Of a stretch of DNA of 64,000 nt, positions 25,294-35,100 are shown piece by piece; within the stretch, counting starts at the first letter, position 1; each line of letters begins with the position of its first letter. This DNA is from Symsagittifera roscoffensis (taxonomy: Eukaryota > Xenacoelomorpha > Acoela > Convolutidae). Below the pieces are notes generated by a model. The model had not been told where the DNA came from, ran no database searches, and was given only the letters and a program-made list of their open reading frames with translations. Location of the stretch: assembly GCF_963678635.1 (NCBI RefSeq), contig NC_087070.1:46729467-46793466 (forward strand). The letters are read 5' to 3'. The position numbers were made by a program, and so were the translations under genes.

Positions 25294-27426
25294 TCAATCT
25301 TTTAGACAATCTAATTTCCGCAATTGTTCTCTCGTCGGCGCCTTCTGTCTATTATTTTCTCTCACATGAGCTTCCAGCCATCGTATCGCCATCATAACTC
25401 CCACTATCACTATTGTTATGGGCTGTGATGAATCTGGTAAACCCATGGAGAGCAGCTCTCCAGAGTCCCAGATCAACATCAGATTACTACGCTTGGGATA
25501 CCACCAGGTCTGCAGCAAGCAGTGGCAAGGAAACTCGTCATGTGTCAACATGATGCTCCTCCAATTACGTTTTCCCGAAGCTTCCAGCAATGGTTCCACT
25601 TTCATCATCACTCGGTGGATTTCATCATTCTCATCTACTGCATTATAATCTGAGACAGTTGATCCTCTCTGTTTCTGTTTTTCGAAGTCACTGAAGTTCC
25701 CGCTCACACATCCCATGAACTTCTTTCCTAGTATTGACTCCAACTCTTCTTTGGTTCTCTCTGGAATTGCTGAGAACATCTTACATAGTAACTCGTAAGA
25801 CTTTTCAGACATTCTCGCCAATCTCACACACTTCGGCACTGAGAAGGCTTGATCCACAATCGTTCTTGTACTCTTCACGTCCACAGCTACGAAATGTACA
25901 GGGTACCTGCTCTTGCACATTGGAGCCAACGTTGAACCCACCAAATATCGTGCTCCTGATGGTCTACAATAAGTTTCGCTGTGTCTGATGTTCATCTCTG
26001 TTTCGATTGCTTCCCTCCATTTTCCTAGATATTTCTGCTCAGTCTGCAGAACTCCTGGAAATATTTCTACGCTGATGGCTGTGACCATCTCATGTTTCTG
26101 TTCCAGATTCAATAGTGACTCTAAAGAACCAAACATGCTGTAGAATCCTAGTGCTGTCACTAGATTCACATCGGTTCCTCCATGGCAATCTGCTATCAGT
26201 TCCGTTTCCGTTCTTGCTTTCATCAGTACATTTCCAAACAATACTGTCAACTGCTTGTGTTGTTTCTCCAGGGTTTGCACACAGTCTAGACTTCCACAAA
26301 CGTGACCCTCTAGTCCACAGACTTCCGCCAGACAGCTACCAGGTTTGACCCAGTCTTCTGGTCCCCAGCCAGGCAACTCCACTTTATCTTCTCCGTTGCT
26401 CTTAGAGGCTGTTATCATCACATTATATATGATGTTGAGGTCACGCAGGTTACAGTCTGCATTCAGTTCCCTCTGTATGTCTTGTGTCGCCCGTAATATT
26501 GAGTCAGCGTTGGGACTAGGACACCATGATGGTCTCATCAATTCCCACACTGCCATCAAGCTCGTTCTCAGTAATTCATCTGAGAATCCCAACCCAAACT
26601 CCACTCTCTTGTCGGATTTTGGTACTGAAGGTGCAGTCACCTCTTCTTCCAAGACCAGTCCCAATTTGGCCTGTGAATTGTTGACGCTTTTAATCGTTAC
26701 AATTCTGGACGTCCAGAATCTTAGTAACACCGCCTGCTCATAATCAAAGAAGCAATCACTTATGTCTTCACTCAGGAAAGGATTGTACGCTATCCCTAAG
26801 ATCCCGGATACGTAGCTATATGACTTCTTCTTGATCGGTCCACAGTATTCACTGGATTTCGGCAATGCTCCCATAGATTCTTTTGTGAGTCTCAGCTCCT
26901 TGTTTGAGAATCTTCTGATCTCATCTATCTTTCTCATCGGTTCCAATTCTTCAGGTTCTTTCATGTTCACCCTCATCGGTTTACTTTGCTGCATGTCCAG
27001 TAGTGCTAGCAAGAACATGGCTTTCGTTCGCTCATCGCCTTCCCTCAACATTTTAACACAAGTGCTTAATGCAGGTACTGAAATCTGTTCTATCAGGAAT
27101 CGAATGAAACAGAGAGCGTCTCTCCGCTTTGCACACGCTACTGCTGCTCCCTCCTGGACTATCAGATCCCTCAGATTCGTCATAAGGAAAACTTTTTCCT
27201 CCTTTGATCTCTTCCTTTCTTCTGAATCATATTCTTCGCGAGTCAGTCCCATCATGCACCAGGCGAACCTGAGTTGTAACTCTGTCCTTACGTAAGGCAC
27301 TGCCACGAGAGCATGTATTCTTGGCGTAGTCCTCATTTCTTCTTCGAAATACCTCAATACTACTGCTTTCCATGGAAGGCTCACTAACTGCTCGATCGTC
27401 TCCGCCTGTACGTCAGACGACGCCAA
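25294..27426 (-). CDS. Element ORF4, unknown 710-aa protein
   Basis: A long uninterrupted frame, GC-richer than the host flanks, lying between the hydrolase frame and ORF5. The N-terminal third looks helical and charged (EEEMRTTPRIHALVAVPYVR). The middle has a CGLEGHVCGSLDC cysteine cluster at about residues 370-382. The C terminus has one hydrophobic stretch (PITIVIVGVMMAIRWL, about residues 667-682) that might be membrane-associated. No signal peptide, no fusion-protein layout and no catalytic motif I recognise, so an envelope role is not supported. The frame's integrity next to a young element argues that it is a real gene of the element. Confidence 0.7.
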   Translation of the reverse strand: MASSDVQAETIEQLVSLPWKAVVLRYFEEEMRTTPRIHALVAVPYVRTELQLRFAWCMMGLTREEYDSEERKRSKEEKVFLMTNLRDLIVQEGAAVACAKRRDALCFIRFLIEQISVPALSTCVKMLREGDERTKAMFLLALLDMQQSKPMRVNMKEPEELEPMRKIDEIRRFSNKELRLTKESMGALPKSSEYCGPIKKKSYSYVSGILGIAYNPFLSEDISDCFFDYEQAVLLRFWTSRIVTIKSVNNSQAKLGLVLEEEVTAPSVPKSDKRVEFGLGFSDELLRTSLMAVWELMRPSWCPSPNADSILRATQDIQRELNADCNLRDLNIIYNVMITASKSNGEDKVELPGWGPEDWVKPGSCLAEVCGLEGHVCGSLDCVQTLEKQHKQLTVLFGNVLMKARTETELIADCHGGTDVNLVTALGFYSMFGSLESLLNLEQKHEMVTAISVEIFPGVLQTEQKYLGKWREAIETEMNIRHSETYCRPSGARYLVGSTLAPMCKSRYPVHFVAVDVKSTRTIVDQAFSVPKCVRLARMSEKSYELLCKMFSAIPERTKEELESILGKKFMGCVSGNFSDFEKQKQRGSTVSDYNAVDENDEIHRVMMKVEPLLEASGKRNWRSIMLTHDEFPCHCLLQTWWYPKRSNLMLIWDSGELLSMGLPDSSQPITIVIVGVMMAIRWLEAHVRENNRQKAPTREQLRKLDCLKD

Positions 27427-27835
27427 AGTTCCATACGCCTTCTGCTTGGTCCATCAATTCATCCAGGTTGAAATTGTCCATACTGTTCTTTCCAAGTTTG
27501 ATTTGATTTCGATTTCAAGTTTTGACTCAAATGAGCAATTAAATGATCAATCAGGATCTAGAAAAGGAATCACGACTGTCACACCTGTCAGTTTCACCTT
27601 AACATATATCGTTAAAATTTGCTTAAAACAGTTCAGATAAAAAGATATTTATCCTAAAATTTATTAAAATCAATTGGTTTCTAAAATTTTGGAATTCGAC
27701 CTAAGATTGGACAGTCCAAACTTTGGATCTAATCCCAAGATCGTCATTTAGTTGTTCATGGTCACTAACGCTTACTTACCCATGATCTTAATAACCTAAC
27801 ACATAACATAATATAACATAACACCTATTACATGC
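27427..27835. other. Gap between ORF4 and the 133-bp repeat
   Basis: About 400 bp of AT-rich element DNA upstream of ORF4, containing repeated CATAACATAA-like runs near 27800-27835. No gene seen. Confidence 0.45.
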
Positions 27836-27968
27836 AACTTGGTCTTTGGCCTAACACTCTTTCGCACATCACTCAGCCTATACTTAAGTAATATTTCTTG
27901 TGTAGATATACTTGTATGTTTGTATCAGAGAATATCAGGTGTACAAGCGCGTACAATTCCCGAGGATG
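27836..27968. repeat. 133-bp direct repeat, ORF3-distal copy
   Basis: Matches 31749-31881 with a single mismatch noticed. It lies just past the end of ORF3 and about 410 bp upstream of the ORF4 start. Confidence 0.92.
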
Positions 27969-28091
27969 TCAGAAGTCCGTCTAGCCGCAGGTTCTGTATT
28001 CCATCCGTAAGCAGTATCACCGGTCCTTTCACGAAACTCCCCGCTCCGAATGTCACGAACAAGGCTATTAATTCCACTATCGATACTCTCA

Positions 28092-31000
28092 CTACTGCTT
28101 GGAGAATTCTTTTATCAAATAGTGCGAGACTTTTGGGTAAACTTTTGCCAAGAAGGACGCGGTCCATCCGGCTCCCAACCCTTCTAGCATGCTGTCTGTC
28201 CTTTCAAATCCCTCCTGCCCCTTTACTTCCTGGGTCCAGAAGGTTTCCAGAGTAATCTGACACATTCTGTTCACAAACTCAGCGGTCTTTTCTCCGGCAT
28301 TTTCCGCCAGGTTCACCTCCTTCAACAAGTAGGCAAGTATCTTCGTGATCATTACGGGGCCTTGCTGAAAAGCATCTGCACCCAATGCCGCTACTCTAGG
28401 ATTCAGGTGTAGCCACTGGTTGGCTTCCGGCTTGGTTCTCAGAACCATCGCCTCCAGATGAGCTCTCGTCTCTAGTGAGTTTTTTCTTCTCGTGTCTTCA
28501 CTCGCCACTTCCCTTGCTCGGAACCATAAGTCGTTGGACATTGCCGTGATCACTCGATGGTCGTCGTCTATTCCCGGTTTCAGTTTGAGTTGCCGACTGA
28601 AGTTGGACAGTTCCAACCCCAGCACTTCGTCCAACACTAACATGTGTAGCGCGTGGTCCTTGAATCCTCTCATCGCGTTTGAGATATCTGACCATACTGC
28701 AGGCAGTTCAGCCTTAAGTGGCCTCAGGTTCTCCATTTCTATCATGCGATTCGGGGCTGATATGATCACATCATATTTTCCTTCCGAAAGTAAGGCTACC
28801 ATTGCATACACAAATTTCAGTCCATCCGGGAGATGTGCATATCCCGGAGACAACGCAAATACTACTCTCAACGCCACTTTATTGAATGACCCTTCCTTCG
28901 TCGCATCCACCACTTCACCCATCGACTCCAGGATGTCTTTTATAGCTGGCCATACTGCGTTTTCTGCTGTTGCAGGATCTCTGAGCCTGCTCAGAAAACC
29001 TCTACTGTGTAGATGGTCATTGATGCCAGCAAACACAATCGTTATCGGGTTCATTTCTGTCTGCCTTTGTACCCCTATAGCCAATGACACTGATTGCAAT
29101 AGGTCTAGGTCAACTGCGGCCAGCATTATGACGTCCGGCCAAAACAAAGACTTGGAGGTGTACACGAACTCTGAATTCGCTACTACCATGATTTTGGCCT
29201 TCCTCATCTCTGCTTTGTCATAGGCGGCGAAGATGGTCTCATCTTTCTTTATCGCTGTCAATCCGCCATATCTCTGGGCATCACCATCTTGGTTCACTAG
29301 TTTTGGGTACACTCTCTCCTTCACATGACCAGGTGGTGTCGTCAGTTGCCTAAATATCTTCACGTGTTGTCCAATCGGCGCTCGCGCCGTCAGGAATCTT
29401 CCTGGTCTTTCTTCACGATTCCTCTCATCATGGTTCAATCTCACATCTTGCAACGGTCTTGCATTCACAGGTCCCATTGTGTTGTTGGAGGGCAGTCCCT
29501 CCAAATCGGCAAATCTCAAGGCCGTCTTGGAGCTGAAATTTATGCTAGCGGCTATCAACCAGTCTACGCCGGTTATTGAGTATAATCTGCTGACAGATAG
29601 CGTCGCTCCATTCAGCATCCTCCTTGCATCTTCAATGAAGCTTACTCTCTGTAGGTCCAGCTTCATCAGTTCGTCTTTGTATATATGCCAGGGAGACGGT
29701 ATGGATCGAGACCACAACAACGAACCTCTGCTCGGTCTCTCCTCTCGGCTGGTACTCGTCGTCTCCGATCTAGTGTCCGATCTAGATGTGCCTGCTACTT
29801 CTTCGATTGGTTGGTTGACAGGTCCTATCCTTCTCCTAGGATGAATTGTCCTCCTCATCGGTGCTTCTCCCAACCGATCCTGCACGTCTGTTCTTCGACC
29901 TGGTTCACTGGAGCTTTGTTGCCGGTAATTTGTGACGGCTGGGACCGTACCCAAGCGTGTCTCCAGGCTAGGAGGCACAAAGGTGGTAATCACCGCATCA
30001 CTCACCGTTCCCTCTTCCTTCAGCACTCCTGTGTCAAAGAGTTCTGCCTCCAGCTCCTCCAACCGTTCTTGGAAGACTCGATTCAACCAAGCTTGTCCTT
30101 CGATACTGTCGAAGTGGATGCCATCCGTGGTCAGTCTGGCCTGATCCATGGCTCTCAACTCATGCTCAATGTCCATGAGGATCATCCTGCCGGCATTTCG
30201 ATTTGCTAGGTTCCTCAAGATGTTGTTCCATCTCATGACTCCCTCGTTGTGCCTCCTTCCTGATGCTGTCAGGCTTCTCGTATTCATTGGCACAGTGCAA
30301 ACGGTCAGTACCGCGCAACTGAACTTTTGCCAGAGGGTAGTGAACAAACACACCATCATTGACTCCCACAGTGCTTCCTGCTCGTCTGATCCTCTGGAGA
30401 TATCATTCGTCCCAACTAAGATCATCACATTGGGAATCTTCCCTGGATTCATCAGTTCCACCATCCGATATAATTGGGCAATCGTCGCGCCTCCAAAGGC
30501 CATCACCGTGGTGACCCACGAGGTCCTCAAATTCGATAGCACTCTGACTAAACTGTCTCCCAATATCAGGTGAGATGTCCCGAGTGGTGGTTGCTGCAGG
30601 TTCACAGCCGGGCTCCAGGTAGCTCGATTGAAGCAGGCCCTCGGATCTGTCTCCGGAACTCCCGTGAAGTTATACTTCAATTGATTATTCTTCTGCACGT
30701 CTATTACACGAGACACTTTCTTCGCTGGCATCTTTCGTACTTTCCTTTCTGGGATTCTCGAGCTCCCCATGAGTGGTGTCACGTTACTTATCCCTTGTCT
30801 GATCACGGTCTGGGAGAGTTGTACTCTGCCCGTATCGTCAATCGTTCCATAGGGTGCAGTCACCCCGGAACCTGGCGCATTCTTGTTAGCGACCAGTCGT
30901 CCAGCTGTCTCTATCAGTTTCCTCAATGTCTGTTCTACGACGGGGTCACCCAAGGTGTCACTAGGATCCGGGATCGTTACTCGGTTCGTCTCTGCTGGAA

Positions 31001-31727
31001 GCCGTGTCTCCGTTGTTTGACTCATTTCTCGAGGTGTCAAGAGCTCCATCGGGGACTGTCCACGAGGAAAATCCCTTGCAGGTATCACTTTCTCCATGGC
31101 CGTTGTCAACGCCACCTGTTCCGATCGCTCTTTGTATTCCTGCCTTAAGCGTTCGATCTCTTGACCCTGCTTTTTGTTGCAGTCTTCAAACAACTTTCTC
31201 CACATGTCCCGGTCTTCCTCCATCGCCAGCATGGTCTTCGTCATATCGTCTAACTCCTTCTTCGTACTTCTCAGTTGATCGTTCATCTCGTCCAGATCTT
31301 GTATGGTTTGGTTCGTCTGAACCTTCTGCGTTACTTTCGCCCTTTTTGGTGGCACAGCTGCTCTCAGTGGTGAACCAGACGAGGTCGCCTCGCTGTTCAT
31401 CTCCCGATGCATTCTCGTCAGCCCAGGTTTAGGCTTAGAGGGCATTGGCATCTCACCTGGTTGGTAAGTCCTAGAACTTCCCAACCCAGGCTCATTCGCC
31501 AAGTCACTCCCTGAGAGAGCCCCGTTTCTCCACCTCATCACTCTCATGTTCGGGCGGTCTAGTACTCCTCTTTCTCCATATGCTGCCATCAACAGGACTT
31601 CCGTGGGGCGGTCCCCACGGTTGTCGTGCCCCAAGATGTTGATCAGGGCGGTCAGCAACATGACCACCTCTGGGTCCTCCAGAGCGAAGTCTCGTTCGAT
31701 CAGCCGACGATAGATCGCATCTACCAT
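28092..31727 (-). CDS. Element ORF3: SGNH/GDSL hydrolase protein (1211 aa)
   Basis: Starts at the ATG at 31727. Residues about 140-210 are rich in charged heptad-like sequence, a likely coiled coil. Residues about 385-560 form an SGNH hydrolase domain: block I LILGDSLVRV with the nucleophile Ser392, block II FGGATI, block III GTND (439-442) and block V DGIHFD giving Asp535 and His538. Such domains act as esterases or deacylases; the substrate here is unknown. A low-complexity Arg/Ser-rich linker (600-670) follows, then a C-terminal part (about 840-1211) that again shows an SGNH-like pattern (MVVANSEFVYT, then IVFAGINDH) without the full catalytic set. SGNH domains are known in ORF1 of CR1-type LINEs and in some large rotifer retroelements; here one sits downstream of gag-pol. 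Confidence 0.88.
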   Translation of the reverse strand: MVDAIYRRLIERDFALEDPEVVMLLTALINILGHDNRGDRPTEVLLMAAYGERGVLDRPNMRVMRWRNGALSGSDLANEPGLGSSRTYQPGEMPMPSKPKPGLTRMHREMNSEATSSGSPLRAAVPPKRAKVTQKVQTNQTIQDLDEMNDQLRSTKKELDDMTKTMLAMEEDRDMWRKLFEDCNKKQGQEIERLRQEYKERSEQVALTTAMEKVIPARDFPRGQSPMELLTPREMSQTTETRLPAETNRVTIPDPSDTLGDPVVEQTLRKLIETAGRLVANKNAPGSGVTAPYGTIDDTGRVQLSQTVIRQGISNVTPLMGSSRIPERKVRKMPAKKVSRVIDVQKNNQLKYNFTGVPETDPRACFNRATWSPAVNLQQPPLGTSHLILGDSLVRVLSNLRTSWVTTVMAFGGATIAQLYRMVELMNPGKIPNVMILVGTNDISRGSDEQEALWESMMVCLFTTLWQKFSCAVLTVCTVPMNTRSLTASGRRHNEGVMRWNNILRNLANRNAGRMILMDIEHELRAMDQARLTTDGIHFDSIEGQAWLNRVFQERLEELEAELFDTGVLKEEGTVSDAVITTFVPPSLETRLGTVPAVTNYRQQSSSEPGRRTDVQDRLGEAPMRRTIHPRRRIGPVNQPIEEVAGTSRSDTRSETTSTSREERPSRGSLLWSRSIPSPWHIYKDELMKLDLQRVSFIEDARRMLNGATLSVSRLYSITGVDWLIAASINFSSKTALRFADLEGLPSNNTMGPVNARPLQDVRLNHDERNREERPGRFLTARAPIGQHVKIFRQLTTPPGHVKERVYPKLVNQDGDAQRYGGLTAIKKDETIFAAYDKAEMRKAKIMVVANSEFVYTSKSLFWPDVIMLAAVDLDLLQSVSLAIGVQRQTEMNPITIVFAGINDHLHSRGFLSRLRDPATAENAVWPAIKDILESMGEVVDATKEGSFNKVALRVVFALSPGYAHLPDGLKFVYAMVALLSEGKYDVIISAPNRMIEMENLRPLKAELPAVWSDISNAMRGFKDHALHMLVLDEVLGLELSNFSRQLKLKPGIDDDHRVITAMSNDLWFRAREVASEDTRRKNSLETRAHLEAMVLRTKPEANQWLHLNPRVAALGADAFQQGPVMITKILAYLLKEVNLAENAGEKTAEFVNRMCQITLETFWTQEVKGQEGFERTDSMLEGLGAGWTASFLAKVYPKVSHYLIKEFSKQ

Positions 31728-31748
31728 CGGTCCTACATATGCCTACAT

Positions 31749-31881
31749 AACTTGGTCTTTGGCCTAACACTCTTTCGCACATCACTCAGCCTATACTTAA
31801 GTAATATTTCTTGTGTAGATATACTTGTATGTTTGTATCAGAGAATATCACGTGTACAAGCGCGTACAATTCCCGAGGATG
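31749..31881. repeat. 133-bp direct repeat, ORF3-proximal copy
   Basis: Lies about 20 bp upstream of the ORF3 start on the element strand. With 27836-27968 it brackets ORF3 as a 3.9-kb cassette. Confidence 0.92.
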
Positions 31882-31997
31882 CAGTCTTCCTCTGTTTGGA
31901 TCGTACACTGGAAGCGAGAGCTCCTTCACGTCCATTTCCACAAGGAAGTCCCTCAGCCTCGTCAAAGACAAGACTAGGTTTTCTGGGTCCACGTGCT

Positions 31998-32123
31998 GCT
32001 TCTCTGTCGCCCTCGTTACCAAGAAGCATAAGTACTTTCCCGGTATCTGCGACACCCCTCCGGCGGTGTCGCAGATACCGGGAAAGTACTTATGCTTCTT
32101 GGTAACGAGGGCGACAGAGAAGC
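31998..32123. repeat. Perfect palindrome, 59-bp arms, 8-nt loop
   Basis: Arms 31998-32056 and 32065-32123 are exact reverse complements separated by CCTCCGGC. It lies at the 3' end of gag-pol, before ORF3. As RNA it would make a very stable hairpin. Confidence 0.97.
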
Positions 32124-35100
32124 TGCTACGCCCCCTATCCCTGGTCTTTGCTTCCAAAGGAATTCCACGTTTTTGTATTCTCTCTTAAAGTCTGCCGCTA
32201 ACGCTGTCCTAAAACTCATGTCTGCGGTGATTGTTATCGCACATGTTCTGTTTGTGAGTATGAAATCACTGTCTGTTAGTATTATGTTACTTGAATATTC
32301 ATTTGGTAAGTTAAAATATGACTCAACCACCCTGCCTATGTCAGGTTTCTTAGGTTCTTCGCCTGTTTCTGCTTCTAACTCTCCTGTTTCTCTTGCTATT
32401 CTCAATTTTTTTATTATCAGGTTTTCAGTGTGGGTAAGTCCTACCCCCACTCCCCGGACAAAAATATCCATCGGCGTCCCCGTCGATCGCATACCGGATA
32501 TCAAGTCAAGGTTAGAAGCTGGAATGAGAAGTTGTCCTTCCTGGGCAGCCCAGGAAGGATCATCTCGTTCGGTCTTAATGTATTTCGCGCTTTCACGATC
32601 TACGTCTTGAATCGTAACGCTGGACTTTTTAGGGTCTGATGTCATTTCGTTCAGCCACTCTAAGACACGCTGATTCGTCAGGTCCTGTTCATTTGACTGC
32701 TGTTGCTCAATGTCGAATTCTACCTCGGGTTTCGACCAGTCGTCAACCCACTCATCGTTGTGATCATTGACTATGTCAATGTCTTGTGACACGGTTATTT
32801 CCTCTAAACCCACTACTTCCTCCACTATTTTCTTTAGATCTATCCTATCCACTACAAAGTCGTCACCGTAAGGATTGTATTTCTTTCTTGGTCTCGTCCC
32901 GTCCTTCTGACGAGTCTGCATCGTGAACGGAAGGTCCGGTTCGAAGTTCTTGGGAACCTCTGTCTGTTCGGGATCCTGCCAATCTTCCTCTGCGTAGGGT
33001 AAGGTTTCATCGTCCGCTTCGATCTGTTCGTTTGGATCCATGTCCAATGGTGTATCCGTACCTTCCTCTACGACTTCGTTTCCATCGTTCTTCTCCCTGG
33101 TGCCTTTTTCATTGACCTCACAAGCAGGATCCATCATTAGATAATCCCCTTCTTCCATGTCTGCAGGTATACACCAGTCTTCTGTCGATGGATTGTGTGG
33201 CTTGATGTTCTCGTAGTGGGCGGCTCGGCCAGTACTCAGTCTATAAAAGCGTCCCTCTTGGTGCACCTCTGTAATCATGAAGGGTCCCCTCCATTTCTTT
33301 AGAAGCTTCTTTGTCCCTTTCGGTGGTATAACGTTCTGAAATACCCATACGTAGTCTCCCACCGAGTGAGCCTTTGCACCAGCTGCTTTCTTGTCGAATC
33401 TTTTCATCTGCCTTGCCTGTGCCTGCTGAGTGTTTCGTCTACACAGATCGTTCAACTCCTGTTGACGTCTGATCATATCCCTTACGTAAACCTGTGGAGA
33501 TGTTTTCTTTCCCTCATACTCTGGGTAGAAGAATGTCAAGGGTAAAGACTTCTCGTGTCCCGTCAGCATCATGTGTGGACTGACCCCAGTGGTGGAGTGT
33601 TGCGTGCTATTATAAGCTCCCATCACCTGTGGAAGGTATCTGTCCCAATCGGTCATGTACCTGGAACAATATACCCTCAGCATCGACACTAACGTCCTAT
33701 TCTGTCTTTCCACTAGGCCATTCGTTTGAGGGTGGTATGTCGTGGAGTGAGCCTGAGCGACCTGTGAGCGTCTCATAAGCTCTTTCGTAAGCTCGCCTAC
33801 GAAAGCCGTTCCATTATCCGATTGAAACGTCATCGGACAACCATGTCTTGCTATCCACGTGTTGATCAGGTGGTCGCATGTCTCTTCCGCCGAGGCAGTT
33901 ATGCAGGGCACAGCCTCTGCATACTTCGTGAAGTGATCTATCATGACCAAGACTTGGTTGTAACCGCTGTCTGTCATGCATATCTTCTGGTGATCTATCT
34001 GCACCACCTCGTTGAATTCAAACGACTCAATCGATTGTAAAGGAAATCGTAATTTCCTTGGATCCTTGACCTGTTGGCATGACAGGCACGCTGTTACCCA
34101 TTTCTCACATGCCTTTTTCATTCCAGGCCACTCAAAGCGCTTCAGGATCCTCTGATACACTTTGTCGATCCCTTGATGGCCCATCTGATCATGCGACCTG
34201 AACAATAGTTCTGTCTGATAGAGTTGCGGCAACACTATCGCGTTATATTTGTATAAAACCTTGTCTTCTTCTCTTCTCCTGCAAGCCACGATCCCGTCCT
34301 TGTTCAGATATAATCTCTCCTCCTTCTGCATGAAGTATTGTCTCAGGATCCTATAGCTGTCTTCTTCTAGGTCACCTTTATCAGGTGCACCGTTTTCTAT
34401 CCACCTTTTTAGGTTGCTTGTCATGCGATCATTTCTCTGCGCCCTTAGAAGGTCCGAGAGTCTGTATCTCGCCTTCAAGTACGTCTTCATGACCCTCTTC
34501 TGACTATTCAGCTCGTTGGGTTGATGTGTGTCTTCTTCCATCTTAACGCACCAAATCTTCGCCAACGGTTGTGTTTCTTGCTGAAACGGCTGAAGATCAG
34601 TCCTGACTACCTCTTTCTGCGGCAACAGGCTTATCGAACGTTTCGATACCGCTATCGTTTCTAAGTCATCCGCTGCGTTGTCAAAGACTCTTCCGCTCGG
34701 TATAAGGTAGCGATCGCTGTCCGGATCCTGGTACACCTCTCTGTCCAGGTCTCTCGCCCGAGTTTCCACTAGTAGCGTGTGTATCGCCAGTTCTGACAGT
34801 TCTGATCCCGAGGTCGAATCCCTGTCTGAATAGGTGTTCATTCTTGAGCTTTCTGACTTATCATCCGTCGAAGGTGTTGTGCTGGAGACTGCACGCTCCT
34901 CCAGATCATGTCTGTATTTCCTTCGCATCCATCTAAACTCCCCGGACAAAACCTTGTTCTCTAGGTCCTGTTTCTCATCAGGAATTTTCTCGTCTATCTC
35001 GGACTCCCCGGACAAATTCACTTGTCCCGGGTGTTGATCTTGTGATCGCTGGTTTTTCTCCTTATCCTTCTCCCCGGACAAATAGTCTTGCAGCAGATTT

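Noticed and set aside
24781-27426. Envelope gene of the Gypsy element
   Set aside because: Position fits, but there is no signal peptide, no cleavage site and no fusion-peptide layout; only one weak C-terminal hydrophobic stretch.
28492-29223. 243-codon plus-strand frame opposite ORF3
   Set aside because: Antisense shadow of the GC-rich ORF3; the minus-strand protein has clear SGNH motifs.
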